From assembly GCF_026410405.1 (NCBI RefSeq), contig NZ_JAPMLN010000001.1, positions 290,501-354,500 on the forward strand: DNA of 64,000 bases, given 5' to 3'. Origin of the DNA: Marinicella gelatinilytica (GTDB taxonomy: Bacteria > Pseudomonadota > Gammaproteobacteria > Xanthomonadales > Marinicellaceae). The notes under the pieces were generated by a model. That model worked only from the letters and a program-made list of their open reading frames with translations. It ran no database searches and was not told where the DNA came from. The translations under genes were made by a program, and so were the position numbers. Shown here piece after piece: positions 63,742 to 64,000 of this stretch (positions are counted from its first letter, which is position 1; each line of letters starts with the position of its first letter).

Positions 63742-63771
63742 AACAAAGACGCCTTTAAAGGCGTCTTTGTT
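63742..63771 (-). terminator. Perfect 30-bp palindromic terminator
   Basis: AACAAAGACGCCTTT is followed at once by its exact reverse complement, giving a 15-bp perfect inverted repeat. It lies just past the stop of the lysine-rich remnant (leftward) and likely terminates it. Confidence 0.75.
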
Positions 63772-63785
63772 GCATTAAATTCTCA

Positions 63786-63865
63786 TTAAAAGAGCTTTTT
63801 ACCGGCCTTTTTTTCCTTTTTCTCGTTACGTTTTTCCTTTAATGTTTTTTCAGGCTTTTTTTTCC
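63786..63865 (-). pseudogene. 3' remnant of a lysine-rich gene cut by an IS30 element
   Basis: On the minus strand an open frame ends in KEKKAGKKLF-stop (stop at 63786-63788), preceded by KPEKTLKEKRNEKK. It runs up to the edge of the IS30-like sequence near 63866. Its own terminator is 15 nt downstream. Such highly basic tails close several RNA-binding proteins (for example RNA helicases), but too little remains to name it. The frame stays open a little into the IS end, so the exact joint is uncertain. Confidence 0.4.
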
Positions 63866-64000
63866 TCAATTCGGATAATAAGTGCAATTTCCTGAGGAGG
63901 TCGGTTAACTGGTATAGTTACTGATTTTTCTCACCAAAAGGAAAATGCAATATGAGCTATAAACAGTTAACCGAAACAGAACGATATCAGATTTACAGGC
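63866..64000 (+). mobile_element. Left end of an IS30-family insertion sequence (continues outside window)
   Basis: From about 63866 a new AT-rich segment begins (TCAATTCGGATAATAAGTGC), followed by a short leader and a transposase start at 63952. The position and spacing (about 85 bp) suit an IS30-family left terminal repeat, but the right end is outside the window, so the repeat cannot be confirmed. Confidence 0.6.
63952..64000 (+). CDS. IS30-family transposase, N-terminal 16 residues only
   Basis: MSYKQLTETERYQIYR is the typical IS30 transposase opening, leading into its N-terminal helix-turn-helix. AAAGGAAAA stands 8-10 nt ahead of the ATG. The gene runs off the window edge. Confidence 0.75.
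   Translation, partial: MSYKQLTETERYQIYR

Overview
The window is a chromosomal segment of a moderately AT-rich gammaproteobacterium. The run thrS-infC-rpmI-rplT-pheS-pheT-ihfA-merR followed by tRNA-Pro, and the run rsfS-rlmH-maf-rng-yhdP-(pqiA-like)-tldD, are arrangements I associate with Lysobacterales (Xanthomonadales) and relatives. Together with tryptophan dioxygenase, a divergent serA / D-2-hydroxyglutarate-dehydrogenase-like pair and the low GC, this suggests a marine Marinicella-like bacterium. That placement is inference from gene order, not a phylogeny.

Layout. 1-5.2 kb: accessory genes on the minus strand (CadC-like sensor-regulator cut by the window edge, secreted beta-helix protein, UPF0158 protein, secreted unknown). 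5.3-8.2 kb: P5C dehydrogenase, malate dehydrogenase and tRNA-Pro(GGG). 8.5-15.9 kb: the translation operon with ihfA and a MerR-type gene. 15.9-18.7 kb: pdxJ, a DUF6502-like gene, tryptophan 2,3-dioxygenase. 19-22.4 kb: pyruvate (or related 2-oxoacid) dehydrogenase E1a-E1b-E2 behind a long leader rich in hairpins. 22.5-25.4 kb: a complete hvfABCD-type RiPP cassette (Cys-rich precursor, MNIO/DUF692 enzyme, DUF2063 partner, DoxX-like membrane protein). 25.5-31.3 kb: OmpA/OprF-like porin, cobalamin adenosyltransferase, gcvT-gcvH-gcvPA, DUF2937, cyclophilin. 31.4-42.5 kb: S9 peptidase lipoprotein and the tldD-to-rsfS block. 42.7-45.9 kb: ovoA-ovoB for ovothiol. 45.9-52.5 kb: TPR-GGDEF protein, a small ORF, D2HGDH-like dehydrogenase, serA, DUF885 peptidase-like protein. 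52.5-54.8 kb: repeat-rich spacer, DUF2892, RNase T, small membrane protein, DUF2959 lipoprotein. 55-62 kb: a nine-gene fatty-acid-synthesis-like operon with its own ACP, acyltransferase and phosphopantetheinyl transferase. 62-64 kb: three small proteins and the left end of an IS30-family element that appears to have cut a lysine-rich gene.

Two systems stand out. The hvf cassette encodes a secreted precursor with eight EGKCG motifs in strict 5-residue register, next to its MNIO/partner pair. By analogy with Haemophilus HvfABCD, the product would be a copper-binding peptide whose cysteines are converted to oxazolone/thioamide groups. The 55-62 kb operon has almost a full type II fatty acid synthase (malonyl transferase, enoyl reductase, KAS III, FabA, FabZ, KAS I/II, ACP) plus a PlsC-like transferase and a PPTase. 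It lacks a ketoreductase and a thioesterase. Its condensing enzyme and ACP carry variant motifs (HLT for HGT, NSARL for DSL) that I associate with Bacteroidetes proteins, so it may make a specialised lipid rather than bulk membrane lipid.

No rRNA, CRISPR array, prophage or origin was seen. Most spacers hold Rho-independent terminators, several of them bidirectional. Two spacers (8.3-8.6 and 52.5-52.9 kb) share a dispersed repeat family.
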